Virus record (IMG/VR): IMGVR_UViG_3300023184_000038
Location: 1 to 64,000 of that record
Reading direction: 5' to 3' (one strand)
DNA from: a virus
Length of the DNA stretch: 64,000 bases
In this document: in pieces, positions 12,156 through 19,959 of the stretch
How the letters are laid out: each line of letters begins with the position of its first letter
How positions within the stretch are numbered: position 1 is the stretch's first letter
Program-made: the position numbers and the translations under genes
The notes under the pieces: model-generated
Database searches by the model: none
What the model was told of the DNA's origin: nothing
The model's input: only the letters and a program-made list of their open reading frames with translations

Positions 12156-12452
12156 ATGGACACTGTATTGTGTAAAGATTGTAAACATAGTTTTCGTAAC
12201 TTTTCAAGTGTATTATATTGGGGGTCTGGTATTGAATATAAATGTCGGAAATCATTTACTGAAAAATCTAATACTGATTTAGTAATAGGAGGTACTACAC
12301 TTAGTATTGAATACAAAAGGTGTAGTGAATTTAGATTAGATGCCCCTCTTCTCAACTATTGCGGTCCTGCTGGAACATTTTGGCAACCTAAACATAAAAA
12401 AGATTTGTTTAAATTTATTAAACATCTTGGTAACTTAGACCAAAAAAATTGA
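12156..12452 (+). CDS. Hypothetical 98-aa Cys-rich protein
   Basis: ATG after ATAGGAG. CKDCKHSF near the N-terminus and later single cysteines (CRKSF, YKRCSEF, YCGPAG) could form a zinc ribbon. No family is recognised. The end touches the -35 box of the next promoter. Confidence 0.65.
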   Translation: MDTVLCKDCKHSFRNFSSVLYWGSGIEYKCRKSFTEKSNTDLVIGGTTLSIEYKRCSEFRLDAPLLNYCGPAGTFWQPKHKKDLFKFIKHLGNLDQKN

Positions 12453-12477
12453 CTTCAAAATCAAATAATGCTATCAT
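12449..12477 (+). promoter_or_regulatory. Sigma70 promoter for the small-gene operon
   Basis: TTGACT-N17-TATCAT, 30 bases before the gene at 12507. Confidence 0.7.
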
Positions 12478-12506
12478 AGCAATATGATTTAACTTTTGGA
12501 TTAAAA

Positions 12507-12713
12507 ATGAATCTACAACATACCAATACAGATAATCCAATTGATTTTCCTGTAACAGAGCAGAGCCTTGTATATCGTTTACGCAAACGTGCAGAGATTC
12601 GCCGACAGATTGCAGGACGAAAAAGTGTGCAAGAGGGCAAGCCGGATCGGCTTGCAGACCTGTTGGATGAGGCTGCGGATGAACTTGAAAGATTACGAGG
12701 AGTTGAAAAATGA
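12507..12713 (+). CDS. Hypothetical 68-aa protein, helical
   Basis: First gene of an operon of overlapping small genes. The C-terminal half (DLLDEAADELERL) is predicted helical; the middle is very basic (YRLRKRAEIRRQIAGRK). Its stop overlaps the next start by 4 bases (ATGA). Such small early phage proteins often interact with host factors, but nothing specific is seen. Confidence 0.65.
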   Translation: MNLQHTNTDNPIDFPVTEQSLVYRLRKRAEIRRQIAGRKSVQEGKPDRLADLLDEAADELERLRGVEK

Positions 12714-12940
12714 ACAAACGTATTGGACCTATCATCCTAGACGGGGAAACAGCAGATCGTATCACCCTGCTGAACTTGAAAGATTATCGTAATTACCTTA
12801 CAAAAGAGCTTGCCGAATGGCGAAAGAATCCCCATACTAGTGATAATCCCGATGGTGTTTGGATGCAACCAGAAGATGTTACAGGTAACGGGGCAACCAT
12901 TGCCTCACTTAATCTAATCATCAAACATTTTGGAGGTTGA
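12710..12940 (+). CDS. Hypothetical 76-aa protein
   Basis: It starts MNKRIGPIILDGETADRI, in a 4-base ATGA overlap with the previous gene. GAGGAGTTG upstream serves as ribosome-binding site. It is related in design but not clearly in sequence to the MNERIK family that follows. Confidence 0.65.
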   Translation: MNKRIGPIILDGETADRITLLNLKDYRNYLTKELAEWRKNPHTSDNPDGVWMQPEDVTGNGATIASLNLIIKHFGG

Positions 12941-12943
12941 AGA

Positions 12944-13222
12944 ATGAACGAACGAATTAAACTACTGGCTGAACAGGCTACTACCCGCATTGATCCCATA
13001 GCTCATGACGGAGTATGTTGGGACTTTGACAAAGAAAAGTTCGCCCAGTTGATTGTGGCTGAATGTATCGCCCAATGTGAAAAAGTTGCCTCAGATGCTG
13101 ATGACATGGCTAAAAGCAAATTTGTAACTGATGCAGGGCGTATGCTACATGAAGGCATGTGGGGAGGTGCTACAAATAGTGGTGCTCAGATTAAACAACA
13201 TTTTTACGGAGATGAAGAATGA
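12944..13222 (+). CDS. MNERIK-family small protein (copy 1)
   Basis: 92 aa. It begins MNERIKLLAEQA, then FDKEKFAQLIVAECIAQCEKV, and ends IKQHFYGDEE. The same three blocks occur in the proteins at 13394 and 13980, so these are tandem paralogs. Two helices (FAQLIVAEC) form the conserved core. The family is common in early regions of T4-like phages but has no known function that I can cite. Confidence 0.75.
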   Translation: MNERIKLLAEQATTRIDPIAHDGVCWDFDKEKFAQLIVAECIAQCEKVASDADDMAKSKFVTDAGRMLHEGMWGGATNSGAQIKQHFYGDEE

Positions 13223-13422
13223 CCGAACTTGAAACATTGTTAAAAAATCATATCTGGTCTCTTAAAGGATATGTGACTCGCTCTGCCGTGGATAAGGCTA
13301 TGCGACTATCCCCGGGGGCCGAGTCTATTGGATTGTGGGAAAAATACTGCCCATGGAGTGACACCAACGGCGGTTATATCAACTGGATTAACAATGAACA
13401 AACGAATTCGAGAACTTGTTGA
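13219..13422 (+). CDS. Hypothetical 67-aa protein
   Basis: ATGA overlap with the previous gene. It reads MTELETLLKNHIWSLKGYVT and ends past the start of the next gene (28-base overlap). No family is recognised. Confidence 0.6.
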   Translation: MTELETLLKNHIWSLKGYVTRSAVDKAMRLSPGAESIGLWEKYCPWSDTNGGYINWINNEQTNSRTC

Positions 13423-13627
13423 AAAGTCTTATATCTATGATCGACAGAATGATTCATCGATCTTCGATAAGGAAAAGTTTGCCGAGTTGATTGTGCGGGA
13501 ATGTATTGCAGAAATCGAATCAGTTAAAGTAGATGAATATGGAACCGATGTTTATGACATCGGGTATGATGATGGGCTAACACAATCAGTAGAAACTATT
13601 AAAGAACATTTCGGAGTTGAACTATGA
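13394..13627 (+). CDS. MNERIK-family small protein (copy 2)
   Basis: 77 aa from the ATG at 13394, chosen because the family start MNKRIRELVEKS lies there. The core FDKEKFAELIVRECIAEIE and the end IKEHFGVEL match copies 1 and 3. Confidence 0.72.
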   Translation: MNKRIRELVEKSYIYDRQNDSSIFDKEKFAELIVRECIAEIESVKVDEYGTDVYDIGYDDGLTQSVETIKEHFGVEL

Positions 13628-13983
13628 ACAATGAAATCACAACAGAAATGCTGGACCGTACAATGGCATGGTGTGAGCAAAATGCATTTTGGGGCAATCC
13701 TCGTGCCATACAGCGTATGCAGGATTTCTACATTGAAAAGACTCGCGCCAGTGTGAACGAGGATTGGCCAGGCACTGATGGCATGGAAGCAGCCCCTTTG
13801 GGTCATTTACGGTATCGTATTTACTACAGTAAAGATCTACTTACTAGTAGAGTGTTTATATTCCGCCCTCACTGCACTTGGGACGAACAGAAAATCATGT
13901 TGGACATGGGTTTTGTAGTTGCACAGGACGGAGACTCCAACAACATCCCCGACCAACCTGTAGAAGAAGGAGTTGAAGAATGA
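13624..13983 (+). CDS. Hypothetical 119-aa protein
   Basis: ATGA overlap on both sides within the operon. It contains Trp- and Tyr-rich segments (MAWCEQNAFWG, RYRIYYSKD) and an acidic tail ending EEGVEE that resembles the family ending of its neighbours. The function is unknown. Confidence 0.65.
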   Translation: MNNEITTEMLDRTMAWCEQNAFWGNPRAIQRMQDFYIEKTRASVNEDWPGTDGMEAAPLGHLRYRIYYSKDLLTSRVFIFRPHCTWDEQKIMLDMGFVVAQDGDSNNIPDQPVEEGVEE

Positions 13984-14210
13984 ATGAACGAATTAAAGAA
14001 CTTGCCAAGCAGTCTAATATACATTTTAGTCGTGTTGGAATTTTAGATGGCGATCCAAATGGATCTGCTAGGATGGTTGGTTATTCTAAGTTGGAAAAGT
14101 TTGCCGAGTTGATTGTTCGGGAATGTGCCGCACAAGTTGATTGGATACTTGCTGAAGGTGGCAAGACACAAGGCGATATGCTCAAAGAACATTTCGGAGT
14201 TGAAGAATGA
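13980..14210 (+). CDS. MNERIK-family small protein (copy 3)
   Basis: 76 aa, MNERIKELAKQS...KLEKFAELIVRECAAQVD...LKEHFGVEE. This is the clearest match to copy 2. It overlaps both neighbours by 4 bases, so translation is coupled. Confidence 0.75.
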   Translation: MNERIKELAKQSNIHFSRVGILDGDPNGSARMVGYSKLEKFAELIVRECAAQVDWILAEGGKTQGDMLKEHFGVEE

Positions 14211-14935
14211 AAACGTTTCAAGCTGCCCAATTCAAACAAGAAGTTGAACAGTTACAATACGATGTTGCTGTAAAGGAATTGTTTGGCAATGATGTTATAT
14301 TAACTTATGAGTTTGGGTATTCTCCACATTTTAAGCCCGAGACCTGGTCCGGACCCTGGCCCTATACCCCGCGTTTACTACAGATGTTAAGAAGATTTAG
14401 TATGATACCATTATGGTACTTACAATTTCTTGTTGATGCATCTCCATCTTGCATAGTTGATCTTGGATGCGGTGCAAATTTTTTTAAACCAGTGATTGCA
14501 AAATTGCACGGAATTCCGGTGCATGGCATTGATCCAACTCCTAATAATACAGCTGCAGACGAGTTATGTAATTATTCTGGTTCTGACTTTAGTAGAGGAC
14601 ACCCCAATGCATATGAAAGTGTATTTTCAATTAACGCCCTTCACTTTGTGCCCTTAAGTGAGTTGACAACTGTGATTAATAACTTTTATAATATTGTTGC
14701 GCCCAATGGTCGTGGGTTTTTAACATTAAATTCTGCCCGCATGGTCGAACAAGCCAATCATGATTGGCTACTAGACAAATTTAATAACATTGAGCCAACC
14801 CCGTTGCAAATTCAAGAGTATGTGTGTGATCAATTGTCTACTCTTAACATTGATTTTTTAGTGATTGATTTGCTGATTGACAAGTTTAGTGACGAGGGCA
14901 TGGATGGAAACATTAGGATGGTATTTAAAAAATGA
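14207..14935 (+). CDS. SAM-dependent methyltransferase, class I
   Basis: 242 aa. Motif I is IVDLGCGANFFKPVIAK (about residues 84-100), followed by the acidic strand end VHGIDPTP. FSINALHFVPLSEL corresponds to motif IV and VAPNGRGFLTLNS to the post-motif strand. The N-terminal 80 residues may bind substrate. The substrate (DNA, RNA or small molecule) cannot be read. It is translationally coupled to both neighbours. Confidence 0.8.
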   Translation: MKTFQAAQFKQEVEQLQYDVAVKELFGNDVILTYEFGYSPHFKPETWSGPWPYTPRLLQMLRRFSMIPLWYLQFLVDASPSCIVDLGCGANFFKPVIAKLHGIPVHGIDPTPNNTAADELCNYSGSDFSRGHPNAYESVFSINALHFVPLSELTTVINNFYNIVAPNGRGFLTLNSARMVEQANHDWLLDKFNNIEPTPLQIQEYVCDQLSTLNIDFLVIDLLIDKFSDEGMDGNIRMVFKK

Positions 14936-15345
14936 ATATAGTAGTCACCGGTGCCGCAGGTTATATTGGCGGTGAAATTGCTGAAAATAAAGAGAGGGTT
15001 GCTTTCCTCTTAGAGGACGGAGAGTATCTAGATGCCGACGGATATCCCGTAGACGCAGCACTAGAAATTATCGAGAAGTGGCACTGGGATGATATTTCCG
15101 GATGGTTTAAGTTTATCGAAGATATCTGGTATCTACGCACCTGGGGTTGGGGTACTAAGTTAGAGCAACATGATTACGTAAAGGATAAGCAAGTCCGTCG
15201 TTATCATATATCCACTGCAGGATGGTCCGGGAATGAAAGCATCATTGGAGCAATGCAACAGAATTTTATGCTTTGGAGCCTTACATGGGTTCAGAGTCGC
15301 CGGGGTGGACACTATATTTTTGAATTGAAAGAGTTTGAAGAATGA
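14932..15345 (+). CDS. Chimeric protein: epimerase-like N-terminus on an unrelated domain
   Basis: The first 16 residues MNIVVTGAAGYIGGEI are the TGxxGxxG NAD(P)-binding start of an SDR/epimerase. From residue 17 the sequence changes to a charged, Trp-rich domain (VAFLLEDGEYLDADGYPVDA ... WGWGTKLEQHDYV) with no Rossmann continuation. This looks like the remnant of an epimerase gene start fused in frame to another phage gene. The later domain may be the functional part. Confidence 0.65.
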   Translation: MNIVVTGAAGYIGGEIAENKERVAFLLEDGEYLDADGYPVDAALEIIEKWHWDDISGWFKFIEDIWYLRTWGWGTKLEQHDYVKDKQVRRYHISTAGWSGNESIIGAMQQNFMLWSLTWVQSRRGGHYIFELKEFEE

Positions 15346-15358
15346 CCAATCCTTAAGG

Positions 15359-15387
15359 TTGACATTAAATGTGGCTTGTGATATAAT
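15359..15387 (+). promoter_or_regulatory. Sigma70 promoter (TTGACATTAAATG family)
   Basis: TTGACA-N17-TATAAT, 34 bases before the gene at 15422. The spacer ttaaatgtggcttgtga is nearly the same as that at 16187. Confidence 0.85.
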
Positions 15388-15421
15388 AGACTCTTAAACA
15401 GTTAATTAAAGGAGTTAGTAT

Positions 15422-15622
15422 ATGATGGCAGCATCCGGTTACAAAACAAAGAAGGATCTCAAAAACTCAGTAGGGAAACCACTGCGGTTCAATGAAACTT
15501 CAATGTTTGGTCCTGAATATCGGTCAACCGGCAAGTTCTGTGTCGTTGGTCCTAGTGCCTATGAACGCAAATGGTTTGCTGAAGTGACCATGCAAGATAA
15601 TGTGATCGTTAAAGTGGCATAG
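15422..15622 (+). CDS. Hypothetical 66-aa protein
   Basis: ATG-ATG start after AAAGGAG; either may be used. It has a basic N-terminus (GYKTKKDLKNSVGK) and a beta-rich remainder (GKFCVVG, WFAEVTM). It is monocistronic, between two promoters of the same family. The function is unknown. Confidence 0.68.
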   Translation: MMAASGYKTKKDLKNSVGKPLRFNETSMFGPEYRSTGKFCVVGPSAYERKWFAEVTMQDNVIVKVA

Positions 15623-15623
15623 G

Positions 15624-15652
15624 TTGACATTAAATGGTTTTGGGTGTATAAT
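15624..15652 (+). promoter_or_regulatory. Sigma70 promoter (TTGACATTAAATG family)
   Basis: TTGACA-N17-TATAAT with extended TG-like end (gggtgTATAAT), 29 bases before the ATG at 15682. Confidence 0.85.
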
Positions 15653-15681
15653 ACATACTTAATCACTTGAAAGGGCCTTAT

Positions 15682-15927
15682 ATGTCTTATGATGTTGATG
15701 AGTTTGTAAATTCTAATCGTTTTAATGTTCAGTTTGATGAAGTTCAACTGGGCCACGATGAAGAAAAAGCATTTGATTTTTTTAAAAATATTGTCAAATG
15801 GGATGTTGAGTCAATGCGTGATAATTCTAATGATGATGCATATCCAGTGATTGTGCTTGAGCGTAACAATAAGCCAATTGCTTGGTACGATCTTGAAATG
15901 TTTTGCGGCTTTGCAAAAGTAAACTAA
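15682..15927 (+). CDS. Hypothetical 81-aa acidic protein
   Basis: ATG at 15682 after AAAGGGCC. It is very acidic (MSYDVDEFV, NSNDDAYP), with a C-terminal WYDLEMFCGF. No family is recognised. It is a single-gene transcript between promoters. Confidence 0.65.
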   Translation: MSYDVDEFVNSNRFNVQFDEVQLGHDEEKAFDFFKNIVKWDVESMRDNSNDDAYPVIVLERNNKPIAWYDLEMFCGFAKVN

Positions 15928-15933
15928 AATCTA

Positions 15934-15974
15934 TATACACCCAATACTTGACAATAAATGGTATTGGGTGTATA
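15934..15974. repeat. Perfect 14-bp inverted repeat spanning a promoter
   Basis: TATACACCCAATAC (15934-15947) and GTATTGGGTGTATA (15961-15974) flank the -35 box; the right arm runs into the -10 box. It is a candidate operator or a hairpin at the end of the previous transcript. Confidence 0.7.
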
Positions 15975-15976
15975 AT
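15948..15976 (+). promoter_or_regulatory. Sigma70 promoter inside an inverted repeat
   Basis: TTGACA-N17-TATAAT, 31 bases before the ATG at 16008. Confidence 0.85.
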
Positions 15977-16007
15977 ACAATCTTGTTCAGTTAATAAAGG
16001 AATCAAA

Positions 16008-16190
16008 ATGATTACTACTCTCGCACAATTTATCCAGCAATGTGAAGTGTCCACTAACTATGAAATTTACAAATTGTTTGAATTCAAAACTTCCGAGGAA
16101 GTTCGTAACGATGTTTATATGTGGGCCGACCCCAAAAGCCCGGAACCATTTCGTAGTGCTATGTACAATCTAGGGTTTACAAACTATTGA
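16008..16190 (+). CDS. Hypothetical 60-aa protein
   Basis: ATG after AAAGGAATC. It reads MITTLAQFIQQCEVSTNYEI, with a central FKTSEEVRNDVYMW helix. No family is recognised. The stop codon overlaps the next -35 box. Confidence 0.65.
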   Translation: MITTLAQFIQQCEVSTNYEIYKLFEFKTSEEVRNDVYMWADPKSPEPFRSAMYNLGFTNY

Positions 16191-16215
16191 CATTAAATGT
16201 GGTTTGTGATATAAT
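16187..16215 (+). promoter_or_regulatory. Sigma70 promoter (TTGACATTAAATG family)
   Basis: TTGACA-N17-TATAAT, 34 bases before the AAA+ gene. Confidence 0.85.
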
Positions 16216-16249
16216 ACAATCTTGTTCAACTAATTAAAAGAGTTTTTAT

Positions 16250-17278
16250 ATGTCTACTATTCGTATTCGTGCAGGCACTTATCGTAAAAAACCTGTAATT
16301 GATCAAGAATTTACTTTAGTTAAAGGATTTACGTCCGGTAAAATTGCCAACTTTGTAACTGTTAAAAATAACGGCAAATTTAAGAAGGCCGGTGAAGATA
16401 TACGAATTACGATTAGTGATATACATCAAATTGAATTTAGTGAAGGAATTCCTATAGTGTCCGATATCTCAGTTAAAACACCTGTCCCGGTACCTTCAGA
16501 AACAGATGACGTTGCCATGGATCGTATTGCAACACGATTTGCGATTCTTGATGAAATGTCAGCAGCTTGTGTTAACGGTAAAATCCGCGCAATGATTGTG
16601 TCAGGACCGCCCGGTGTTGGTAAATCATATGGGGTTGAGACACAAATGCAGAAGGCATCATTGTTTGATAATATAGTCGGTAACAGGATTCGGTATGAAG
16701 TTGTTAAAGGTGCTATGACAGCTTTGGGATTGTATTCTCAACTTTATAAATTTTCTGACTGTAAAAATGTCTTGGTCTTTGATGATTGCGATTCTGTATT
16801 TTCGGATGAGTTGTCATTGAATATATTGAAAGCCGCATTGGATTCAGGTAAACGGCGCAAAATCTGCTGGAATTCTGATTCTAGTTTGCTACGCCGTGAA
16901 GGGATTCCGGATAGTTTTGATTTTAATGGCTCGGCAATTTTCATTACTAATTTGAAATTTTCAAATGTTAAATCTAAAAAACTTCAGGATCATTTGGAAG
17001 CATTGCAATCTAGATGTCACTTTTTGGATTTGACTATTGATAATCAACGTGATAAAATGTTGCGTATTAAACAGGTCCATCGTGATGCTGACGGCGGTCT
17101 ATTTAAAGATTATGAGTTTGATTCTAATGAATCTCAAGTTATCATTGATTTTATGTTTGAAAATCAAACTAAACTACGTGAAATCAGTATGCGGATGTGC
17201 TTGAAAATTGCTGATTTAGTAAAAATTAGTCCTGATAATTGGCGCAATCTAGCCGTTAACACTTGTATGAAAGAATAA
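16250..17278 (+). CDS. AAA+ ATPase
   Basis: 342 aa. The first 80 residues form a beta-rich domain with basic strands. Walker A is GPPGVGKSYG (about residues 123-132), Walker B is VLVFDDCDSVF, and LQSRCHFLDL carries a Ser-Arg-Cys like the arginine-finger region of clamp-loader-type AAA+ proteins. It is not obviously gp44 of T4, which has no such N-terminal domain, so a clamp-loader role is only one possibility. It is transcribed alone and closed by a terminator at 17297. Confidence 0.8.
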   Translation: MSTIRIRAGTYRKKPVIDQEFTLVKGFTSGKIANFVTVKNNGKFKKAGEDIRITISDIHQIEFSEGIPIVSDISVKTPVPVPSETDDVAMDRIATRFAILDEMSAACVNGKIRAMIVSGPPGVGKSYGVETQMQKASLFDNIVGNRIRYEVVKGAMTALGLYSQLYKFSDCKNVLVFDDCDSVFSDELSLNILKAALDSGKRRKICWNSDSSLLRREGIPDSFDFNGSAIFITNLKFSNVKSKKLQDHLEALQSRCHFLDLTIDNQRDKMLRIKQVHRDADGGLFKDYEFDSNESQVIIDFMFENQTKLREISMRMCLKIADLVKISPDNWRNLAVNTCMKE

Positions 17279-17296
17279 TAGTTGCTGTCACGCCTT

Positions 17297-17322
17297 AAAG
17301 GGGAACTTAGGTTCCCCTTTTT
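17297..17322 (+). terminator. Rho-independent terminator
   Basis: AAAGGGGAAC-ttag-GTTCCCCTTTTT after the AAA+ gene. Confidence 0.9.
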
Positions 17323-17344
17323 GCCATTATCATTGTCTTATTGT

Positions 17345-17352
17345 TATAAATA
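17345..17352 (+). promoter_or_regulatory. T4-type late promoter box for uvsW
   Basis: A perfect TATAAATA, 16 bases before the ATG. T4 uvsW is also a late gene. Confidence 0.75.
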
Positions 17353-17368
17353 TAGTATACTTTGTAAA

Positions 17369-18826
17369 ATGAAGAAATGTAAAATTGTTGTTGCGGATGA
17401 GGTAAATGTTAAAATCATTGGATTGGAATTATCTGAACGCAAAACTTTAATGAAAATGTTTGAACATGAAATCCCGGGCGCTAGGTATTTGCCAAGTGTC
17501 CGATTAGGCAGATGGAATGGAAAAGTAAGTTACTTCAGCTTAGGCGGAAGTACTTATGTTAATTTATTAGAAGAAATTATTCCCGTTATAGATAATGCTG
17601 GATATGACATAGAGTTAGAAGATACTAGAGAATACTCTACTAACTTTACATTCAATTCAATATCAGATAATACATTTGAACATAAAAATTGGCCTGCAGG
17701 GCATCCTGTTGCAGGTACACCAATCATTTTACGAGATTATCAAATTACCCTAATTAATAATTTCTTAAGCAACCCGCAATGTTTGCAAGAAATTGCCACT
17801 GGATCAGGCAAAACTATTATGACGGCCGTACTAAGTTATAGTGTTGAACAATATGGACGCAGTATTATAATTGTACCCAATGTATCTTTAGTCACACAAA
17901 CTGAAAAAGATTATATTAATTTGGGACTTGATGTAGGAGTATATTATGGTGGTAGAAAAGAAATTGGACATAAACATACGATTTGTACCTGGCAAAGTTT
18001 AAATATCTTGTTAAAAAATACAAAAGCCGGTACGTCAGAACTTACTATTAATGAATTTTTAGAAAATGTTGTATGTGTTATTGTAGATGAAGTACATCAG
18101 GCAAAAGCCGAGGCCCTAAAAACATTGTTAACTGGCGCAATGAGTCAGATTCCTATTAGGTGGGGGTTAACAGGAACTATCCCAAAAGCAAAGTTTGAAA
18201 GTCAAGCATTGTTTGTAAGTTTAGGTCCGGTTATTAACAAATTAGCCGCAAGTACGTTACAAGAAAAAGGAGTGCTTGCTAAATGTCATGTGAATATTAT
18301 TCAGTTACAAGATAAGGTAGAATTTTCTAATTATCAAAGCGAGTTAAAACATTTACTTGAAGATGCTACACGATTAGATGTTATTGCCCACAGAATACAT
18401 TCCTTAAAGGTAACAGGAAATACATTAGTTCTCGTTGATAGAGTAAATGCAGGTAAAGAATTGGTTAATAGAATCCCGGACGCGGTATTCATAAGCGGAG
18501 ATACAAAAGCTCAAATTAGACAAGACGAATACGATAAGGTATCAATCAACTCTGGATTGGTATTGGTGGCAACATATGGTGTTGCTGCGGTTGGAATTAA
18601 TATTCCTAGAATTTTTAATGTTGTATTAATTGAACCGGGTAAAAGTTTTGTTAGAGTTATTCAATCAATTGGTCGTGGAATTAGAAAAGCAGAAGATAAA
18701 GATTTTGTAAATATTTGGGATATAACATCTAGTTGTAAGTTTGCTAAACGACATTTAACCAAAAGAAAAGAATTTTATCGTGAATCTAATTATCCGTTTG
18801 ATGTGGTTAAAGAAACTTATAAATAA
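17369..18826 (+). CDS. uvsW: UvsW recombination DNA/RNA helicase
   Basis: 485 aa from the ATG at 17369 (T4 UvsW is about 500 aa). The N-terminal domain contains MFEHEIPGARYLPSVRLGRW, typical of the UvsW substrate-binding domain. Helicase motifs in order are ATGSGKT (I), VDEVH (II, a DEVH box), GLTGT (III) and QSIGRGIRK (VI). SF2 helicase UvsW unwinds R-loops and branched DNA and helps switch replication from origin to recombination mode. An upstream in-frame extension would cross the terminator and promoter, so it is rejected. Confidence 0.93.
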   Translation: MKKCKIVVADEVNVKIIGLELSERKTLMKMFEHEIPGARYLPSVRLGRWNGKVSYFSLGGSTYVNLLEEIIPVIDNAGYDIELEDTREYSTNFTFNSISDNTFEHKNWPAGHPVAGTPIILRDYQITLINNFLSNPQCLQEIATGSGKTIMTAVLSYSVEQYGRSIIIVPNVSLVTQTEKDYINLGLDVGVYYGGRKEIGHKHTICTWQSLNILLKNTKAGTSELTINEFLENVVCVIVDEVHQAKAEALKTLLTGAMSQIPIRWGLTGTIPKAKFESQALFVSLGPVINKLAASTLQEKGVLAKCHVNIIQLQDKVEFSNYQSELKHLLEDATRLDVIAHRIHSLKVTGNTLVLVDRVNAGKELVNRIPDAVFISGDTKAQIRQDEYDKVSINSGLVLVATYGVAAVGINIPRIFNVVLIEPGKSFVRVIQSIGRGIRKAEDKDFVNIWDITSSCKFAKRHLTKRKEFYRESNYPFDVVKETYK

Positions 18827-18827
18827 C

Positions 18828-18856
18828 TTGACAATCAACATATTATCTGTTATAAT
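18828..18856 (+). promoter_or_regulatory. Sigma70 promoter giving a leaderless mRNA
   Basis: TTGACA-N17-TATAAT just after the uvsW stop; the ATG at 18862 is 5 bases after the -10 box. Confidence 0.85.
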
Positions 18857-18861
18857 AACTT

Positions 18862-19362
18862 ATGAACATATTACTATTAGAAAACATATCATATAATTTA
18901 GATTCGTTACCCGAAGAAATAGATGATCTTAGATTTGCAATATTGGATAATTCAAATCCCCAAAATGTAGATTATCATTATATCCCATTAATTTTTTTAG
19001 AATCATTTAATGCTCCTGCATTAGTAATAAAAATTGGTAAACATACAATTAAAATGCCAGTAGATTGGCAAATATTAATCGGAGAAAAAGAACACGGAGA
19101 TTTAGAAACTTTACCTCTTACTAGTATAAATGATCGAGGATTTAATGTATTTGAATTTAATCCGTTAACATCATTTAGCCCTACATTTTTACCAATTGAA
19201 GTAATTGATATATACCATGATGTAACTTGGTTTGCTCCTAGATTAAAAAATGGACAATTTTTATGTGTTCCATTAGAAGAAGGACCTAAACCTGCATGTG
19301 TATATTTTGTAAAAGAAATTAGTCGTAATTGTGAGATTGTAGACTATAATCAAGCCTTTTAA
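18862..19362 (+). CDS. Conserved hypothetical protein in the replication block
   Basis: 166 aa. Beta-rich, with HYIPLIFLESFNAPALVIKI and VYFVKEISRNCEIVDY. No ribosome-binding site is present; the promoter places the transcript start at the ATG. It stands directly before the probable gp62 gene, so an early replication-linked role is likely, but none is recognised. Confidence 0.72.
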   Translation: MNILLLENISYNLDSLPEEIDDLRFAILDNSNPQNVDYHYIPLIFLESFNAPALVIKIGKHTIKMPVDWQILIGEKEHGDLETLPLTSINDRGFNVFEFNPLTSFSPTFLPIEVIDIYHDVTWFAPRLKNGQFLCVPLEEGPKPACVYFVKEISRNCEIVDYNQAF

Positions 19363-19374
19363 TCTTTGTAGAAT

Positions 19375-19959
19375 ATGGCAACAAAAACCCCAATAGATGA
19401 AAAGTTTGAAAAACAAGATTTTAACTTGTTTGATGCATTACTAGCCTTGGATAAAAAAGATTACGGCTACATTGATAAATTAAATGCAGAGCAACAAAAG
19501 AAATTTGTCCCGTATATGATGACACATTGGATGAGTGCAGTTAAAGGAACAGGTGATATTCAAGGATATTATCTACGCAGTGTTGATTATCATGCTAACG
19601 TAAACTTATTCAATGACAATGTGCAGAAACATCCTAAATTACAATGGTTAATGTTATGTGCTGCAAGTCCGGGTATAGGTAAACAATTTCACCAATGGAT
19701 TCCCCATATGAGTGCAAGAGTTACTTCTTTAAAAGACCCGGCTAAATTAAAAGATGTACAAGAATATTATACTAAACTTTATCCAAAAAGCAATTCAGTA
19801 GACTTAGATTCAGTTGCAAATCAGTTTGTATTATCTCATAAACGTAAATGTTATTTGGCTAAAGTATTTCCCGATTTAAAACACACAGATATAGAAACAT
19901 TAGCACAATTAGTAACCGATAACGATATTAGTCAATATGAAAAAGACCTTGGTAATTGA
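19375..19959 (+). CDS. Probable clamp-loader small subunit (gp62-like)
   Basis: 194 aa, close to T4 gp62 (187 aa). The region DYGYIDKLNAEQQKKFVPYM followed by HWMSAVKG and, later, HPKLQWLMLCAASPGIGKQF has the helical layout of gp62 (short Phe/Tyr-rich helices and a basic 'H..W' segment). Identification rests on layout and position among replication genes, not on a diagnostic motif. Its end overlaps the next gene. Confidence 0.45.
   Translation: MATKTPIDEKFEKQDFNLFDALLALDKKDYGYIDKLNAEQQKKFVPYMMTHWMSAVKGTGDIQGYYLRSVDYHANVNLFNDNVQKHPKLQWLMLCAASPGIGKQFHQWIPHMSARVTSLKDPAKLKDVQEYYTKLYPKSNSVDLDSVANQFVLSHKRKCYLAKVFPDLKHTDIETLAQLVTDNDISQYEKDLGN

Noticed and set aside
16250-17278. Clamp-loader large subunit gp44.
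   Set aside because: Although it is AAA+ with a Ser-Arg-Cys segment, the N-terminal beta domain and the Walker region do not resemble gp44, so only the general AAA+ call is kept.
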